Shown: positions 45,611 through 57,945 of the stretch, piece by piece
Numbering within the stretch: the first letter of the stretch is position 1
How the letters are laid out: each line of letters opens with the position of its first letter
Source: Colocasia esculenta
Lineage: Eukaryota; Streptophyta; Magnoliopsida; Alismatales; Araceae
Length of the DNA: 64,000 nt
Assembly (NCBI GenBank): GCA_014218235.1
Contig: CM024766.1
Location: 20,247,346-20,311,345 of the forward strand
Reading direction: 5' to 3'
Notes under the pieces: generated by a model
What the model was told of the DNA's origin: nothing
The model's database searches: none
Seen by the model: only the letters and a program-made list of their open reading frames with translations
Translations under genes and position numbers: made by a program

Positions 45611-47157
45611 CAGAGCGATGGGCATTCTGTACTTCTGGTAGTGCTCCGAGGTTTTGGCTCGCTCGTGCGTGTTTGATTGGCCGACGACCCTTTTGAGGGT
45701 CCATGCATGCCTCTCGCTTGCTGGGCTTGTTGTGTGCTACAAGCCAGCGGTTCGGCGTGGTTCTTTTTGTGCTGCCCCGCCTGTTCGCCCGGTGCTTGGC
45801 ACTTGAGGGCTTGTCCCGTTTAGAGGTTGTCTCCGTTTCCTGGGACCCCCATCCTCGGGAGCCCGTTGAGGGAGGTATCCGGGCTACGAGTGTGCTCGTG
45901 TTGGCAGCCCACATGAGCGGACTCTGGAGGTGAGGGGAAAACGAGGTTTGGACAGTGGCGCTGAGTCGTTTGTAGAGCTCTCTTGTCTGGGTCTGGGACG
46001 CAGAGGGGCTCGGAGTTCTCTCCTGGCGCAGACCAGACAGTCCTTTGTCTCACTGCCTCTCTCTGCGTTGGTTCCGGAGCCACGTAGTGGTGCCAGGTGA
46101 GAGGCCGTAGCATGGCCAGGCTGCGGTGTTGCGTGAGTTGGTGTGTTTCTGTGGCGGCTCTGTCTTGCCCTTCGCGGGGGTGGAGGCAGGAGCTAGGCTA
46201 GCGAGCAGAGCGCGTACACTACGGGTCCCCCTCTTAGCTGCTAGCGGCGGCGGCTTGGTTGTTGTTGTTGTGACGACGTTTCCTCGCGACGTTTCCAAGT
46301 GTTCCTCGTTGCCTGAGCTTGCACGGTGGTTATAGCCGGCTGTGCCTAGTTTCCGTGGGCGTCGTTGGATTGGCCTTGGGAAGACTCGTGCTTCTGGTGG
46401 TTCCCGCTTCCCGACCTGGCGGTGTGTCCGGGGTGGTTCTTCTTGTGGGCCCTCGACCTTGTAGAGGTCTTAGGTCGTCGTGCTTGCGGTGATACGTCGT
46501 TCTCACTTGGTTGTTCCATGGTCTCGGCAGGTGTGCTGAGCACTATTTTCGCTTTGTGCCCGACTCCATTGGTTTCTGCGGGAGTCATGTGTGTTGCCCG
46601 ACCTCGGTTGGTGGTCGTGGCGTTGCGCTGTTCTCTTCCGCTGTTTAGTAGTACCATGCTATAGGTGTTCCTCGCTTTACAACTTTCTAGTGTAGTTTCC
46701 TATTTTCGGAGTTCCTGCTGGTCTGGCCTGTGAGGGACTGGTAATCCCTACTGGGCCTTGTTCGCAAGGCTCACCCCCCTACTTCTTCAGCTAGGGGCTC
46801 GTCGTCGCGGGAGCTCAGTGTCGGACGAGTTGCAGAGCCAGCTGTGGAGCCGTGTGTTGTCAGCAGCAGTGAGAGTGAGCGTTGTGAGCTCTTGTGACCT
46901 GAGTGAGCTGAGAACTGTGTTTTGTAAGTCCTCGGGGTATGCCCCTTATGGACTGCACCTTTCTTCTTGTACCTGTGCTTTTACTTGGGACCCGTTGTAC
47001 AAACCTTTTGTATATTGTACATATTGTTATAGTTATTCAAATTCAGTACATATCTCACTAGACTATTTCTTCTAACCCTTCCGGATCTTCAGATCTGTGG
47101 GTGGCGGTACGACCCTCGGGACCCCTGGCGAGGGTCCGGGAGGTCGAGTCATTACAG

Positions 47158-47169
47158 TGGTATCAGAGC
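47158..47169 (+). promoter_or_regulatory. E2 primer-binding site
   Basis: TGGTATCAGAGC, an exact match to the initiator tRNA-Met complement, starts two bases after the LTR. Confidence 0.95.
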
Positions 47170-50100
47170 GAGGAGTCTACTGAGATATGTAAGGAGTTAA
47201 TAACTATAGATGTCCCAAAGGAAGGTACTAGTGCGCTGCTGACACCATCCGACTAGTGTTAGGCTTGTGCTTTCAATTGTTTTAGAGGTGTGCGGCTTCC
47301 CTGCAAGGGTTGTGCGCTTGCTGTAGGTGGGTTGCAGCTGTTGCTTGCCGCTGGCGTGGTGAGCATGGTCGCTCGGTGTGTTCGTGCCGTGCTGGCACAG
47401 TTGGCGGTGGACTCACTGGCAGTGGTCTTCTCGTATGGAGGACACTTGCAGGCAAGTCTAGGTGCGGTGCTCCTGGTCGTCTTCGGCGTATTTGAGCGTG
47501 TGTGCATCGCGAAGGCAGAGAGAGCCTGCATGTTGTGTGGCTTTCACCGGTGCTGGGTTGTTGCCCGTGGAACTGGTTGAAGGTGTCATCTCCTTGTTGG
47601 CTGCCCCTTTGTTGTTGGGGTGTGTGTTGTCATTGTTGTGTGTTTGGCCTTGTGTACCTGTGCCCCGTTGTGCGATGTGCTCGGGACGCCGAGCTGAGCA
47701 GGTGCCTTACGTGCTATGTTGCGCCACTGGTCGAGCGCTACAACACTTGTCTGTGGTTGTTGCTGGCCTGGTGCTGGCTGGTTGTGAGCTCTAGTGAGGT
47801 GCTCCTAGAGTTTTTCTCTATTGGTTCTGGTGGGAGTGAGGTTTCCCCAGAATGGTATTGTGCCCGTTTCTGGTTGCTGTTGCGTTGCCCTCTAGGCTGA
47901 GGTGCATCGCTTGGTTGCCCTGTGTTCTGGTGGAAGTTTCCTAGAACCGTTTGTTGTTGTCCTAGTGAAGATTTCTCTCAGGACTGTTCCTCGCTCGTTT
48001 CTGTTATTGTCGTGCCACCTCAGAGTCTGAGGTGCACTGTTGGTTCGGCTGGTGCGTTCTGGTAGTTTTTCCCAGAACGGTGCCTGGTGGTTCTGGTGGA
48101 GGTTCTCCCAACACTGGCTTGTGTTGCTTCTGCAGTTCTGCTTGCTGCAGTGTTCTCTCTGATGGTCTGTGTTCGTTTCGGGCCACTGTTGAGTTGCCCC
48201 TGTGGTTCGAAGTGTGCCGTTTGGTTGGGCTGCGTTCTGGTGAGGTTCTCCCAGAACAGCTCTTGGCGCTTTTGGTGGAGGTTCTCCCCAAAGCTGCTTC
48301 GTGTTATTTTGGTTGTCGTTGCTCTCTCTCTATGGAGATGAGCTGTCGTTGTTGCCGGTTGGACTATCTTTGTTACAGTCTGCTTGGGCGTTGTCAGTCA
48401 AGGTGTTGTGCCCTTGGCCGTGCGTCTGGCTGTTGCGTTGGCCAGCTTGTCTCATCGTTCGTTTCCAAGTTTTCTCGGCCGTGCTGGCGGACTTTGTGTG
48501 TCCCCATGGCTCGAATGGTTTGCTTCGTTTCTCGCGCCCTGCGTGCTCTCCCAGATGGTGGTCTGGTGAGTGTAGTGGGTGTTTGGCTAGCTGTGCTTTG
48601 TATGGAAGTGTCAATCTCGCATTGTGGTTTTGCCTCTCGCGTGTGGAAGAGACTCGTGCGTGTCTCCTTCCTCTTCTTTTCATCGGTTGCTCAGGGTGGT
48701 GGTGCTCCACTATGGTGTTGTGTTGCCGGGGTGCGCATTGTTGTGACCTTCTGGTGGAGTCACCTTCCCTGGAGTTGTTTTTGGGTTGAGTTGTTTTCTC
48801 CCCTTGTGTCGTTGTTTCTGTATGGCACCGTTGGTCGGTGGACCTGTTTGTGCCATTTTCTGTCGTAATGGTTTCTCGCTACCTGCCAGGCTCAATTTGG
48901 GGCATTGGGTCCCTGTTGGTTTGGTGCGAGGTAGCATTGTTTTCTTGTTGGGCCGCTCGTGTGAGCACTATTCCACTGTGCATTGGTTATTCGTGATTGG
49001 CTTGCTCATGCAAGCATTGTTCCGTTGAATGCTCGATGGCGCCTCGGCTTGTGCCTTGGGGGCTTTTCTTGCCGTCGTTTTGGTGTTTGGCCTCTCTATC
49101 AGTCGTGATAGAGGTGGTGCTTCTTGCTCTTGCACAACAGGGAGTTGCCGCGGTTTTCACTCCCTATGTGGCAGAGTCAGTGCTCCGTGTTTTGTGTTCT
49201 TCTTGGAGCGTACGTGGTCGTTGCGCTCTTAAAGTAGTAGTCGTCGGCTTTCCGTGTGCTTCCGTTGTGGGTCTCAGGTAAAGAGTCCCCTTCGGTGCGG
49301 CCCGTGTCGTCTCGGGCCGTTGGTGCCGCTGTGTGTGCTGCGCCTTGAGCCTTTTCTCCGATGCTTCGTGTTTTATGCCTCTAGGGCTGGGGCCAACGTG
49401 GCCTGTTGCGCTCTTCCAGGCTTGTGGTTCTTGGCGTGTGGCTTCCGAAAGGCCTCTTGTGGAGAGTCCTTTTGTTAGCCGTAGTGTTTCTTTGGCCGCT
49501 GGTGCACCTGGGTTGCACTTTGTTTACTTTTGGTGTTTGTGGTGGCACCGTGTGCTCGTGCTCGAGCATTCCGGTTCTGTGCCGTCTGGAGCCTTGGTGC
49601 ATTGTGTTGTAGCTTGGGTGGCTTCTGGTGCTTGTGATAGAACCGTGTGTTGTGCCGTGTGTCTTGATCGTGAGCTTCATGCGTCGTTTCACGAATTTGC
49701 TCGGTGTCGGAGGCGTTGAGCTTTCTGCCCCTGGGACACTTTGTGTTGGCCCGTGCCTTGCGGTTGTACTGATATCGCTGTGGGGTTGCTGCTTTGCCTT
49801 GTCTAAGTAGCCCTATCGGTGGTACACCAGGCTTTGGTCGTGGCCAGTGTCTCGGCTTTCCCTCTCGCTCCGGGAGCGAGTGTGTTTGGCTGTGGTACCC
49901 TACTTCGGTCTGGGTCTCTCTGAGGTCGACATGTTGCCCTCGACCTCTGCGGTTGTTTCGGTTCCCACGTGGTTGTGTGTCTTTTTGTGGTTGGCACGTC
50001 GGTACCCACACTGAGCTCTGTGTGCGTGTGGCGGGTGTGCTGCCAACCCTTCGTTGGTTTTCTGTTGTGCGTGGTGTTGGTGAGTCTAGAAGCTGATGGC

Positions 50101-51150
50101 GGAGTCTCCTGTCGGTTAATCTGATGACAGTGAGGCCTATTGGCTTGCTAATACTCGACCATGTGGTTTGTCGACGTTGTGAGGTGCTCGGCTTTGGCTT
50201 AACCTCAGACTCCTTTCATGCTTCCGTTGCGGTGTGCCACATTGTGGAGTGTGTGACTCCCATTTTTGTGGCTGCGCGTGCGTTTGGTGTCCTTGTCAGA
50301 CCACGAGGAAGGTCTGGGAGAGACCTAGTGGTGACAGCTGATGTCGTTTCCGCGTGTTGAGGGTTCTCTGCATGTGTTTGCTGTCCCTGTTGGACCGCGA
50401 GGAAGGTCTATGTGAGGCCTAGTGGTGGCAGTGGACGTCGTTCCGTGTGCTGCAGGTCCTCCGTGAGTGTGTTGTCGCTCTGGTTCTGTCTCTCGTGTGG
50501 CCTCTCGGTTGGGCTGGTGACCGGTACTAGCTGCTGCTAGTAACGTGAGGTCATTTCCCTGAGACTTGTGGTTGGCTCTCAGGTGGTTCTTGTGTGGTTG
50601 TCAGCAACGGTGTGCTACGTCAGGTTTCGTTGGTGACGGAGTGCGTTGCTGACCGGTGTTTCTCGTGTTGCTGCCGGCAACTGCGCTCTCTGTCGGGTTT
50701 TGCTGGTGACAGAGTGGGTTGCTGGGCGTTGGGTCACCACATTGAGGTCTGTTGGTGACTGCAACTGTGAGGATTTCGGTTGCCATTTTCTACTGTTCGA
50801 GCCGGATTTGGCGTCGCTCAGCACCGGTGGGGTTGTCGTCCCGTTTGGATGCCCCACGTGTGACTAGAGTGAGTCGTTGGTATCTCGGCTTGGTGCTCTA
50901 GGTGCGTTGGAGCATGTTGCAAACCGTAGAGTTTTCGGTTCTGTGCCTCCCGTGTGTTTGGGGCTCGTTGTGTGAGCCTTTGGTTATCCGGCCTTGTATG
51001 CTTCGCGCGTGTTTGGTTGTGCGAGTGTTGCCACGAGGAAGTCGTATTGAGACTTAGTGGCTTTTTCACCCTGGTCTTACATTTACTCCCTGTGCTCCGT
51101 TTTGTGCCTCGAGATCCTTTGGGCTTGCCCCAATTTCGAGGATGAAATTA
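47170..51150 (+). other. E2 internal region, no coding capacity
   Basis: The region is G+T-rich and A-poor on this strand. Decayed repeats occur: TTCTGGTGGAGGTTCTCCC-like units between about 47800 and 48300, and a roughly 90-base duplication (50296-50385 against 50386-50465) built around CGAGGAAGGTCT and CCTAGTGGTG. Open frames up to 278 codons (48032-48868) exist but are Cys/Leu/Val-rich, overlap other frames, and show no known motif. An ATG near 47211 (ATGTCCCAAAGGAAGG) could be a gag remnant. Confidence 0.7.
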
Positions 51151-51167
51151 TTTTAAGGGGGGTAGAA
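51131..51167 (+). promoter_or_regulatory. E2 polypurine tract with pol remnant
   Basis: AATTTCGAGGATGAAATT, coding NFEDEI, then TTTTAAGGGGGGTAGAA, then the LTR. B (LNFGGEIPLRG) and D3 (NFEDEDYFKG) have the equivalent codons at the end of integrase, so E2 keeps the last codons of a chromovirus pol. Confidence 0.85.
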
Positions 51168-53985
51168 TGTAAGACCCAGTTTCCCAGCTTCCGTCCGGTG
51201 TCGTGGGATGACTGGCCACTGACGCGTGCAAGCTAGGTGATGCGTTGGTGTTGCATCGGGGGTGCCTGACGTGACAGTCATCTGTGTCGCGGCGAGCTTG
51301 TGGGTCGCGTGTTGGTCGCGCCCTGGTTCTCCGTCGTGTCTTGCTGTTGCGCCCGGTCAACGGGCCGCGACAATTTTTGTCGAGTTGCACTGTCCGGTCC
51401 TCTGACATCTGTCAGCGTGGTAGGCATGTTAGTACAGCCTGTCGCGTTGTCGCGGCACCCTTGGGGGCGTGTCCTTATCGCGGTCCGTTGAGCCATCGCA
51501 TTAAGGTTGTTAACACGAGGGGGTGGTCCGTCGCGTTCTGGGTGCCGGGCGCTTAAGGCGCAGGCCGGCTACCCCTTCCCCCTCTCTCTTCTTCTTCCCT
51601 TCTCCCTCTCCCTCCGGCGACCTCTTCCTCCCCTCTTCTGCCCTTTGTGTGTTTCAGGCGAGGAGGAGGGTTGTGCGTGGTGCCCCGTCATCGTGGAGCA
51701 TGCGTGGAGCGAGGAGGAGGTGTTCATTCCATCGTGAAGGGCCCTACGGGGTTCGTTGTTCGTGAAAGGTAGGGATTTCTTGTGCCCTCTCCCATCCGAG
51801 TGGATTGGGAGCCCTCGGGGTTTTGTAGATAGACTTACTGCTTTCCCCATGCTCCCCTCCCCGTGTGTGCATGTTTGTATGGTTCTGGGCGGCCCAGGAT
51901 GGAGCATCCCGTGGTCTACCTCCTGACTGATGTCGCGGCCGCGGTGCGCGTCGTGACATCAGTAGAGGCGTCACCCCAGTCGGGCGCGACCTTATCGCGG
52001 CGCGGTTGGCGGTCGCGATAAGGGTCGCCGTCACGACCTGGTTTCCCGTCACGACAGGGAGGCTGTCGCGATGCGCTGCCCCGTCGCATCAAGGCTATTG
52101 TCGCGGCACCTTTCCTCGTCGCGATGGCATCGCGACGGCCTGTGGGGGCACGATAGTGCCTGTGCTGCCTCGGGTGGTTTCTGTGGCCAGTTTGTGTGTC
52201 GACGTGTGCCCCAAGGCAGGCTTTGCCCTTAGGATCTTCTGGTAGGGAACGCGGCTGGTTGCCTCCCTACGTTCAGTGACCGAAGGTGACACCTTCGTGG
52301 CCGTGTCCTGGCAATGGTGCTAGGAGGGTCGCGTCTGTCTAATAATCGATTGACTGGTGGTCAATCGATTGTTAGCAGAGCGACGGGCTTTCTGTACTTC
52401 TGGTAGTGCTCCGAGGTTTTTTCTCGCTCATGCGTGTTTGCTTGGCCGACGACCCTTTTGAGGGTCCGTGCGTGCCTCTCACTTGCTGGGCTTGTCGTGT
52501 GCTACAAGCCAGCAGTTCGGCATGGTTCTCGTTGTGCTGCCCCGCCTATTCGCCCGGTGCTTGGCACTTGATGGCTTTTCCCGTTTAGAGGTTGTCTCCG
52601 TTTCCTGGGACCCCCATCCTCGAGAGCCCATTGAGGGAGGTATCCGGGCTACGAGTGTGCTCGAGTTGGCAGCCCACGTGAGCGGACTCTGGAGCTGAGG
52701 GGAAAACGAGGTTTGGACAGTGGCGATGAGTCGTTTGTAGAGCTCTCTTGTCTGGGTCTGGGACGCCGAGGGGTTCGGAGTTCTTTCCTGGTGCCGACCA
52801 GATAGTCCTTTGTCTCACTGCCTCTCTCTGTGTTGGTTCCGGAGCCACGTAGTGGTTCCAGGCGTGAGGCCGCAGCTTGGCCACGCTGCGGTGTTGCGTG
52901 AGTTGGTGTGTTTCTGTGGCGGCTCTGTCTCGCCCTTCGCGGGGGTGAAGACAGGAGCTAGGCTAGTGAGCATAGCGCGTGGACTACGGGTCCCCCTCTT
53001 GGCTGCTAGCGTCGGCGGCTCGGTTGCTATTGTTGTGACGACGTTTCCAAGTGTTCCTCATTGCCCGAGCTTGCACGGTGGTTATAGCCGACTGTGCCTA
53101 TTTTCTGTGGGCATCGTTGGTCTGGCGTTGGGCAGACCCGTGCTTCTGGTGGTTCCCACTTCGGTGTTCTCTCGGTTCTATAGTCCCGTTCTTGGGTGCC
53201 AGCCTGTGATGGCACCGGCATGTGTAGCTTCCCGACCTGGCGGTGTGTCCGGGGTCCAGGGTGGTTCTACTTGTGGGCCCTCGACCTTGTAGAGGTCTGA
53301 GGTGGCCGTGCTTGCAGTGAGACGTCGTTCTCACTTGGTTGTTCCGTGGTCTCGGCAGGTGTGTTGAGCACTGTTTCCGCTTTGTGCCCGACTCTGTTGG
53401 TTTCTGCGGGAGTCGTGTGTGTGACCCGACCTCGGTTGGTGGTCGTGGTATTGCGCTGTTCCCCTCCGCGGTTTAGTAGTACAATGCTGTAGGTGTTCCT
53501 CGCTTTACAGCTTTCTATTGTAGTTTCCTATTTTCGGAGTTTCTGTTGCTCTGGCTGATGAGGGACTGGTAATCCCTACTGGGCCTTGTTCACGAGGCTC
53601 ACCCCCCCTACTTCTTCAGCTAGGGGCTCATTGTCGCGGGAGCTCAGTGTCGGATGGGTAGCATAGGCGGCTGTGGCGCCGGGTGTTGTCAGCAGCAGTG
53701 AGAGCGAGCGTTGTGAGCTCTTTTGGCCTGAGTGAGCTGAGAACTGTGTTTTGCAAGTCCTCGGGGTATGCCCCTTAAGGACTGCACCTTTCTTCTTGTA
53801 CTTGTGCTTTTACTTGGGACCCGTTGTACAAACCTTTTGTATATTGTACATATTGTTATTGTTATTCAAATTCAGTACATATCTCACTAGACTATTTCTT
53901 CTAACCCTTCCGGATCTTCGGATCCGTGGGTGGCGGCGTGACCCTCGGGACCCCTGGCGCGGGTTCAGGAGGTCAGGTTGTTACA
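51168..53985 (+). repeat. E2 3' LTR
   Basis: Colinear with the 5' LTR. About 12 substitutions occur in the first 125 bases, mostly C/T or G/A changes at CG sites. An extra segment of about 70 bases lies at 53160-53230 that the 5' LTR lacks. Confidence 0.92.
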
Positions 53986-53990
53986 ATTCC

Positions 53991-56347
53991 TTTACATAGC
54001 ATGGTTATTTATCATGGAAATAAGATGATTCATGTAACACAAAGCCTACATCTCATAATATAACAATTGATCTAAACATTTTTCCTATGGTATAACATGT
54101 AATCAAATTCTCATGGACTATGTTCAATGTCGTGAAACATGCAAACAATTTCAAGTGCTTTTAATCCATATCATGTAACATGCAATTTAATCATTCTGTA
54201 GCAAATAGTCATGTAGCATGTAAAACAAATGACATGTAGTTCATGTGGCATGTAACATGTAGACATTTATCATGTAGATATTTATCATGTAGTCATGTAG
54301 TCAATTATCATGTAGTTGCCAAGACATAGCTCACACTATTAATAGGGATCATATAGTCATATAGTCATTCACTTATCACCTAGGCAAAGCAGTGATGGAG
54401 TCATGGTCATTACGCAATACCGGGGAAAGCCCTTCAGATCTTAACCAGTAGAACTTGTCTACCTCCAGGATTTCAATCCGTTGCCCACAGATTCAGTAGG
54501 TCATTTCATATAGTTGAACCATTAACATAGGGACATTCCATGTTGTAGTTCCTTGTAGAAAATCTCTATAATAGCAATGTATTATTGGCCAATTTATTTC
54601 AGATGCATTAGATGTGTATAATTATGCACTCAACATTTTCCATGCATTCTATCATGCTTTTTCATACATTCATGCTTAATTTATCATATGCCAATGCAAT
54701 ATCACATAGCATGCCTTTATCCGTTCTGAAATTTAACTTTAATGTATAACAGAAACCTATCATAGTACTAATTATATCACATCCATTCATGCACATATTC
54801 TGATGTTTGTTCAAATTCTATATGCATTTCACCATTCAGAAATTCATAACAGTATGTACAGAAATCTAAAAATCTCAAAATTTTGAGAGTAAATCCATTT
54901 AAGTTCCTACCACGTACTTGCAAATTTTCATAATTTTATGAGCTCCGTAATTATTTTTCATGAATATTCTTTGTAAATCTTAACTATTTAACATGATGAA
55001 ACAGTGATAAAAACCATGCAAATTTATTTACCAGAATCACACACAGTAGATTTACAGTTCCAACTATCAGTAGTACAATACCAAACTTCATAACACAATA
55101 GGAATCATGTTTGCATCTTTTCGTAATTCTATTGCTAATTCAATTCAAATTCAAGGGAAACAACTATGCATACATATACATATAGTCCATTCAACATTGA
55201 AATGTTCTGTCCATAGTATAACAGTACTGAAACACACCAAAACATCACCTGGCCGAAACCTCACACAAGCATGAATCACATATAAGAAAATAAAATCAAT
55301 TTCCGAAATTCACAGTACTGATAAACTTAACGGCCACATATGTGGCATTTACATCAAGTTAATGTCTACATATCCTGTCATTAAGAATCAGTAGATGGCA
55401 GGACATAGCTCCGTTAACATATAGTAGATGTCCAACAAAATATGTCATTTACATGAAGTAGACGACGGTCGATGTTGTCGTTTACAAAAACTAAATGGCG
55501 AGCGATACGGACGTCAAGTTCATACGTCCAGAAACCACAGCAACTTCACATAAAATGACAGGACTTCTACCCTTTCCCGGACCTTATTTTCTTGGTTTAA
55601 AAATCTGTAAAAATGATAAATCTAAAGACTAATGTATCCTAAAATGATCCCCCATGTCACTTGCCTCTAATCCTCCTTCTGGAGTGACGAAAAGAAATCC
55701 GAAGAGGCCCGCCTTGGCGGTAAGGCACTCCCCCTCTCCGGCTTTAATCACTCAAAATCTGCTTCTAGCACAGCTCCCCTGCTTGGAGAAGCTTCTGACC
55801 TCAATGCTGAACGTTCCTCCTTGGTCCAAAAAGCTTCAAATCGCACGAACAAGCTCTGCAAACCCCTTTCTCTTGGCCCTCCTTTCTCTCTTCTCAACCA
55901 GTGCGAAAACTCTCTCTCTAATGCCAAATCCGGGTCTTAAAAGGATTCCCACACCTTGCCCAGACCTAACCCTAGCCTTAGGATCAGAAACACACCCTAA
56001 CTTCCCATTAAACACTCTGGAAATGGCCGATTTATCTCCCCCGGAATGGTAACATCAAAAACAGGTAACTCAGATTAACGTCAACCTCAGTAGCCGTCAG
56101 CCATGATGTAGACGTCCCTCGATCATGTCGTCTATATCCTTGCCCGAAAGTTCAAATATTCAAGAAAATAATAAACAACAAAAGAAACTGTCGTTAACAA
56201 GAAGTAAACAACAAACGATCATGCCGCTAACAGTTGTCAACGCCAGCAGATGTTGACGCCAAGTTCAACACAGAACAGCTTACCGCTACATGCAGAAATA
56301 CACATACAATTGCAATATAAATTTCAATAAAATTCTAGGGCACTACA
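53991..56347 (-). repeat. D3 5' LTR, second part
   Basis: Continuation beyond E2, colinear with 22965-24912 plus 38572-38966. It is uninterrupted at 55945-55955, which proves the E1 insertion point. Inverted-repeat blocks lie at 55320-55530 and 56070-56275. A short frame (55654-56052) is LTR sequence, not a gene. Confidence 0.92.
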
Positions 56348-56352
56348 TCCAG

Positions 56353-57103
56353 TACTTTGTACAGTAGTAAATAATTGAGAAACAAAGGTCGTTTGACAGG
56401 GTAATAATATGTATTGTGAATTACTACATGAATCTGACACAATGTTCATGTTCGAGCTAATACTATCAGTATGGTCAGCTAAAATTGAGGAAACCAGTGC
56501 CAACTGAAAGTAGACTATTAGACTAACAAGTTCTATGTTGAACACATGGTCTAAAAAAGAATCTATAGAGAGGTATGGAACTCGTAAGACAAGTCAACGT
56601 TAAATCGCGACAGTACAGCGTCAAGATCATGTAAGATTTAATTCATGAAACTCTCAAGATAAAAATTGGGAAAAATAGTGGGAACATGATCACTACATAT
56701 GGATGCAAGTATGGATGAGTTAAATTGAGTTTGGCATTGAGATACCTACCTTTTAAGTTAAATAACATTCGCTCTCCAGAAAGCCCTAGTTCTGACAACC
56801 TAGAGGAAAACGCCTAATACTCACGACCTACTGGATAGAAATTTGGTAAAATGGTGCCATTAGAAACTAAACTCAACCCTCTTTCCAGGGGTATATGCCT
56901 TGTATGGTTTGGTCGAGGTTTGACTAACCTTTGGTGATGATCTTGAAGGGGCTCAAGTGCAGGACGCAGATGAAGAAGAGCACGAGTTGCTTCTTCTCAA
57001 GCCTTCCTCCTTGCGTCTCCCAGCCATCAAAGCCTCCAAGAACGACCTCCACATTCCTAGGGGTCGTCCCATGGGAGAGAGGGGTCTTATTTAAAGGGGT
57101 ATG
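56353..57103 (-). mobile_element. C2 solo LTR, part 2 of 3
   Basis: LTR sequence between the D3 and D4 insertions. TTTAAATAAG on the minus strand (57087-57096 region) is a possible TATA site. It ends with GTATG, the TSD of D4. No gene seen. Confidence 0.8.
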
Positions 57104-57193
57104 TGTTGAACCACTCTATGGTTATCTGTGATCTTGGTATTTTGGTGATAACAAAATATATGATGCATTTAGATGATAATAAAATATAGATAC

Positions 57194-57290
57194 TCATAAA
57201 TATTTTTGCTTCATCTGTGTTGCATCAATCCCTTTAACAGATGATGAGTCTCATAAATATTTTTGTTTCATCTGTGTCGCATCAATCTCA
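57194..57290 (+). repeat. 57-bp direct repeat in D4
   Basis: CTCATAAATATTTTTGCTTC with the following TGTTGCATCAATC occurs twice, about 57 bases apart. Confidence 0.7.
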
Positions 57291-57344
57291 TAGCAAAATG
57301 CTGAGTCTCATATTGATGCAATATGGCGCACTATAATGATAAAG

Positions 57345-57945
57345 TCGATGTTTAATTCATATACATCGATTTCAGTTTTAAGTGTCATAGTAACAAGCGC
57401 TATAACGATTTGATCAGATTTCATTTAGTGCTATAACGATTTGTTAAGTGAGCGCATCGATTTGTTAAGAAATCGATCTCACAAAGATTCGCTAAATGGC
57501 TATAACGATTTGTTAAGAAATCGATCCCGTATCGATTTGCCTTCGCAATGATTTGATAAGGAAATCGATCTCATAACGATTTGATAAGTGAGCGCAACGA
57601 CTTGCTCTCACAACGATTTGTTCACATGGATTTCGCTCTCATAACGATTTGATAAGGAAATCGATCTCATAACGATTTGATAAGTGAGTGCAACGATTTG
57701 CCCTCACATCGATTTGCCTTCGCAACGTTTTGATAAAAATTTGATCTCAGAACGATTTCATAAGTGATCACATCGATTTCTTTATTTGATCACAACGATT
57801 TCTTCAGAAGATCATAACGATTTGCTTGCATAACGATTTCATAAATGATTACATCGATTTGTTTATAAATGAGCAACGACTCCTCGCATAACGATTTCAT
57901 AAGTCATGCTCATAACGATTTCTTCATAGATTTTGATCAAACTCA
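57345..57945 (+). repeat. CGATTTG array in D4
   Basis: More than twenty copies of ACGATTTG, ATCGATTTG or GATTTGATAAG alternate with GAAATCGATCTCATA-type spacers. The array lies upstream of the TATA-like site as in E1, with different spacer sequence. Confidence 0.88.

Larger units (their letters stand above)
44401..47156 (+). repeat. E2 5' LTR
   Basis: TGTAAGACCC to GAGTCATTACA. A pyrimidine-rich tract (44809-44880) follows CTTAAGGC, a possible degenerate TATA region. The shared LTR module is at 46741-46790 with ACTTCTTCAG. The many open frames on both strands (up to about 100 codons) match no family and reflect GC-rich composition. Confidence 0.92.
44401..53985 (+). mobile_element. E2: LARD-type non-autonomous Gypsy derivative
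   Basis: The ends are TGTAAGACCC and GGTTGTTACA with ATTCC on both sides; the flanks rejoin the D3 LTR exactly. It has two LTRs of 2756 and 2818 bases, a primer-binding site, a 4.0-kb internal region and a polypurine tract, but no gag or pol. Composition is GC-rich and, on this strand, strongly G+T-rich, changing sharply at both borders. The bases before the polypurine tract still match the end of chromovirus pol, so its ancestor was Tekay/Del-like. Confidence 0.9.
22415..56347 (-). mobile_element. D3: complete Gypsy chromovirus with insertions in both LTRs
   Basis: The ends are TGTAATGCCC (22415) and GGCACTACA (56347), flanked by TCCAA and TCCAG. Removing E1 and E2 with one TSD copy each gives two LTRs of about 2893 and 2907 bases and an internal region 38967-43850 of 4.9 kb coding gag, protease, RT, RNase H, integrase and chromodomain on the minus strand. 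Domain order and chromodomain indicate the Tekay/Del lineage. It has few stops and looks younger than A, B and C1. Confidence 0.92.

Noticed and set aside
48032..48868. 278-codon open frame in E2
   Set aside because: Low-complexity Cys/Leu/Val/Trp-rich translation from GC- and GT-rich DNA, overlapped by long frames on both strands, without any known motif or start context.
49475..50011. 178-codon minus-strand frame in E2
   Set aside because: Arg/Thr/Gln-rich complement of the G+T-skewed strand; explained by composition.
44401..53985. Bacterial contamination or horizontal gene island, suggested by high GC
   Set aside because: Precise 5-bp TSD, LTRs, tRNA-Met primer site and chromovirus pol remnant show a plant retroelement.
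55654..56052. 132-codon frame in the D3 LTR
   Set aside because: Same LTR sequence is broken by stops in the other copy (24640-24937); LTR sequence, not a gene.
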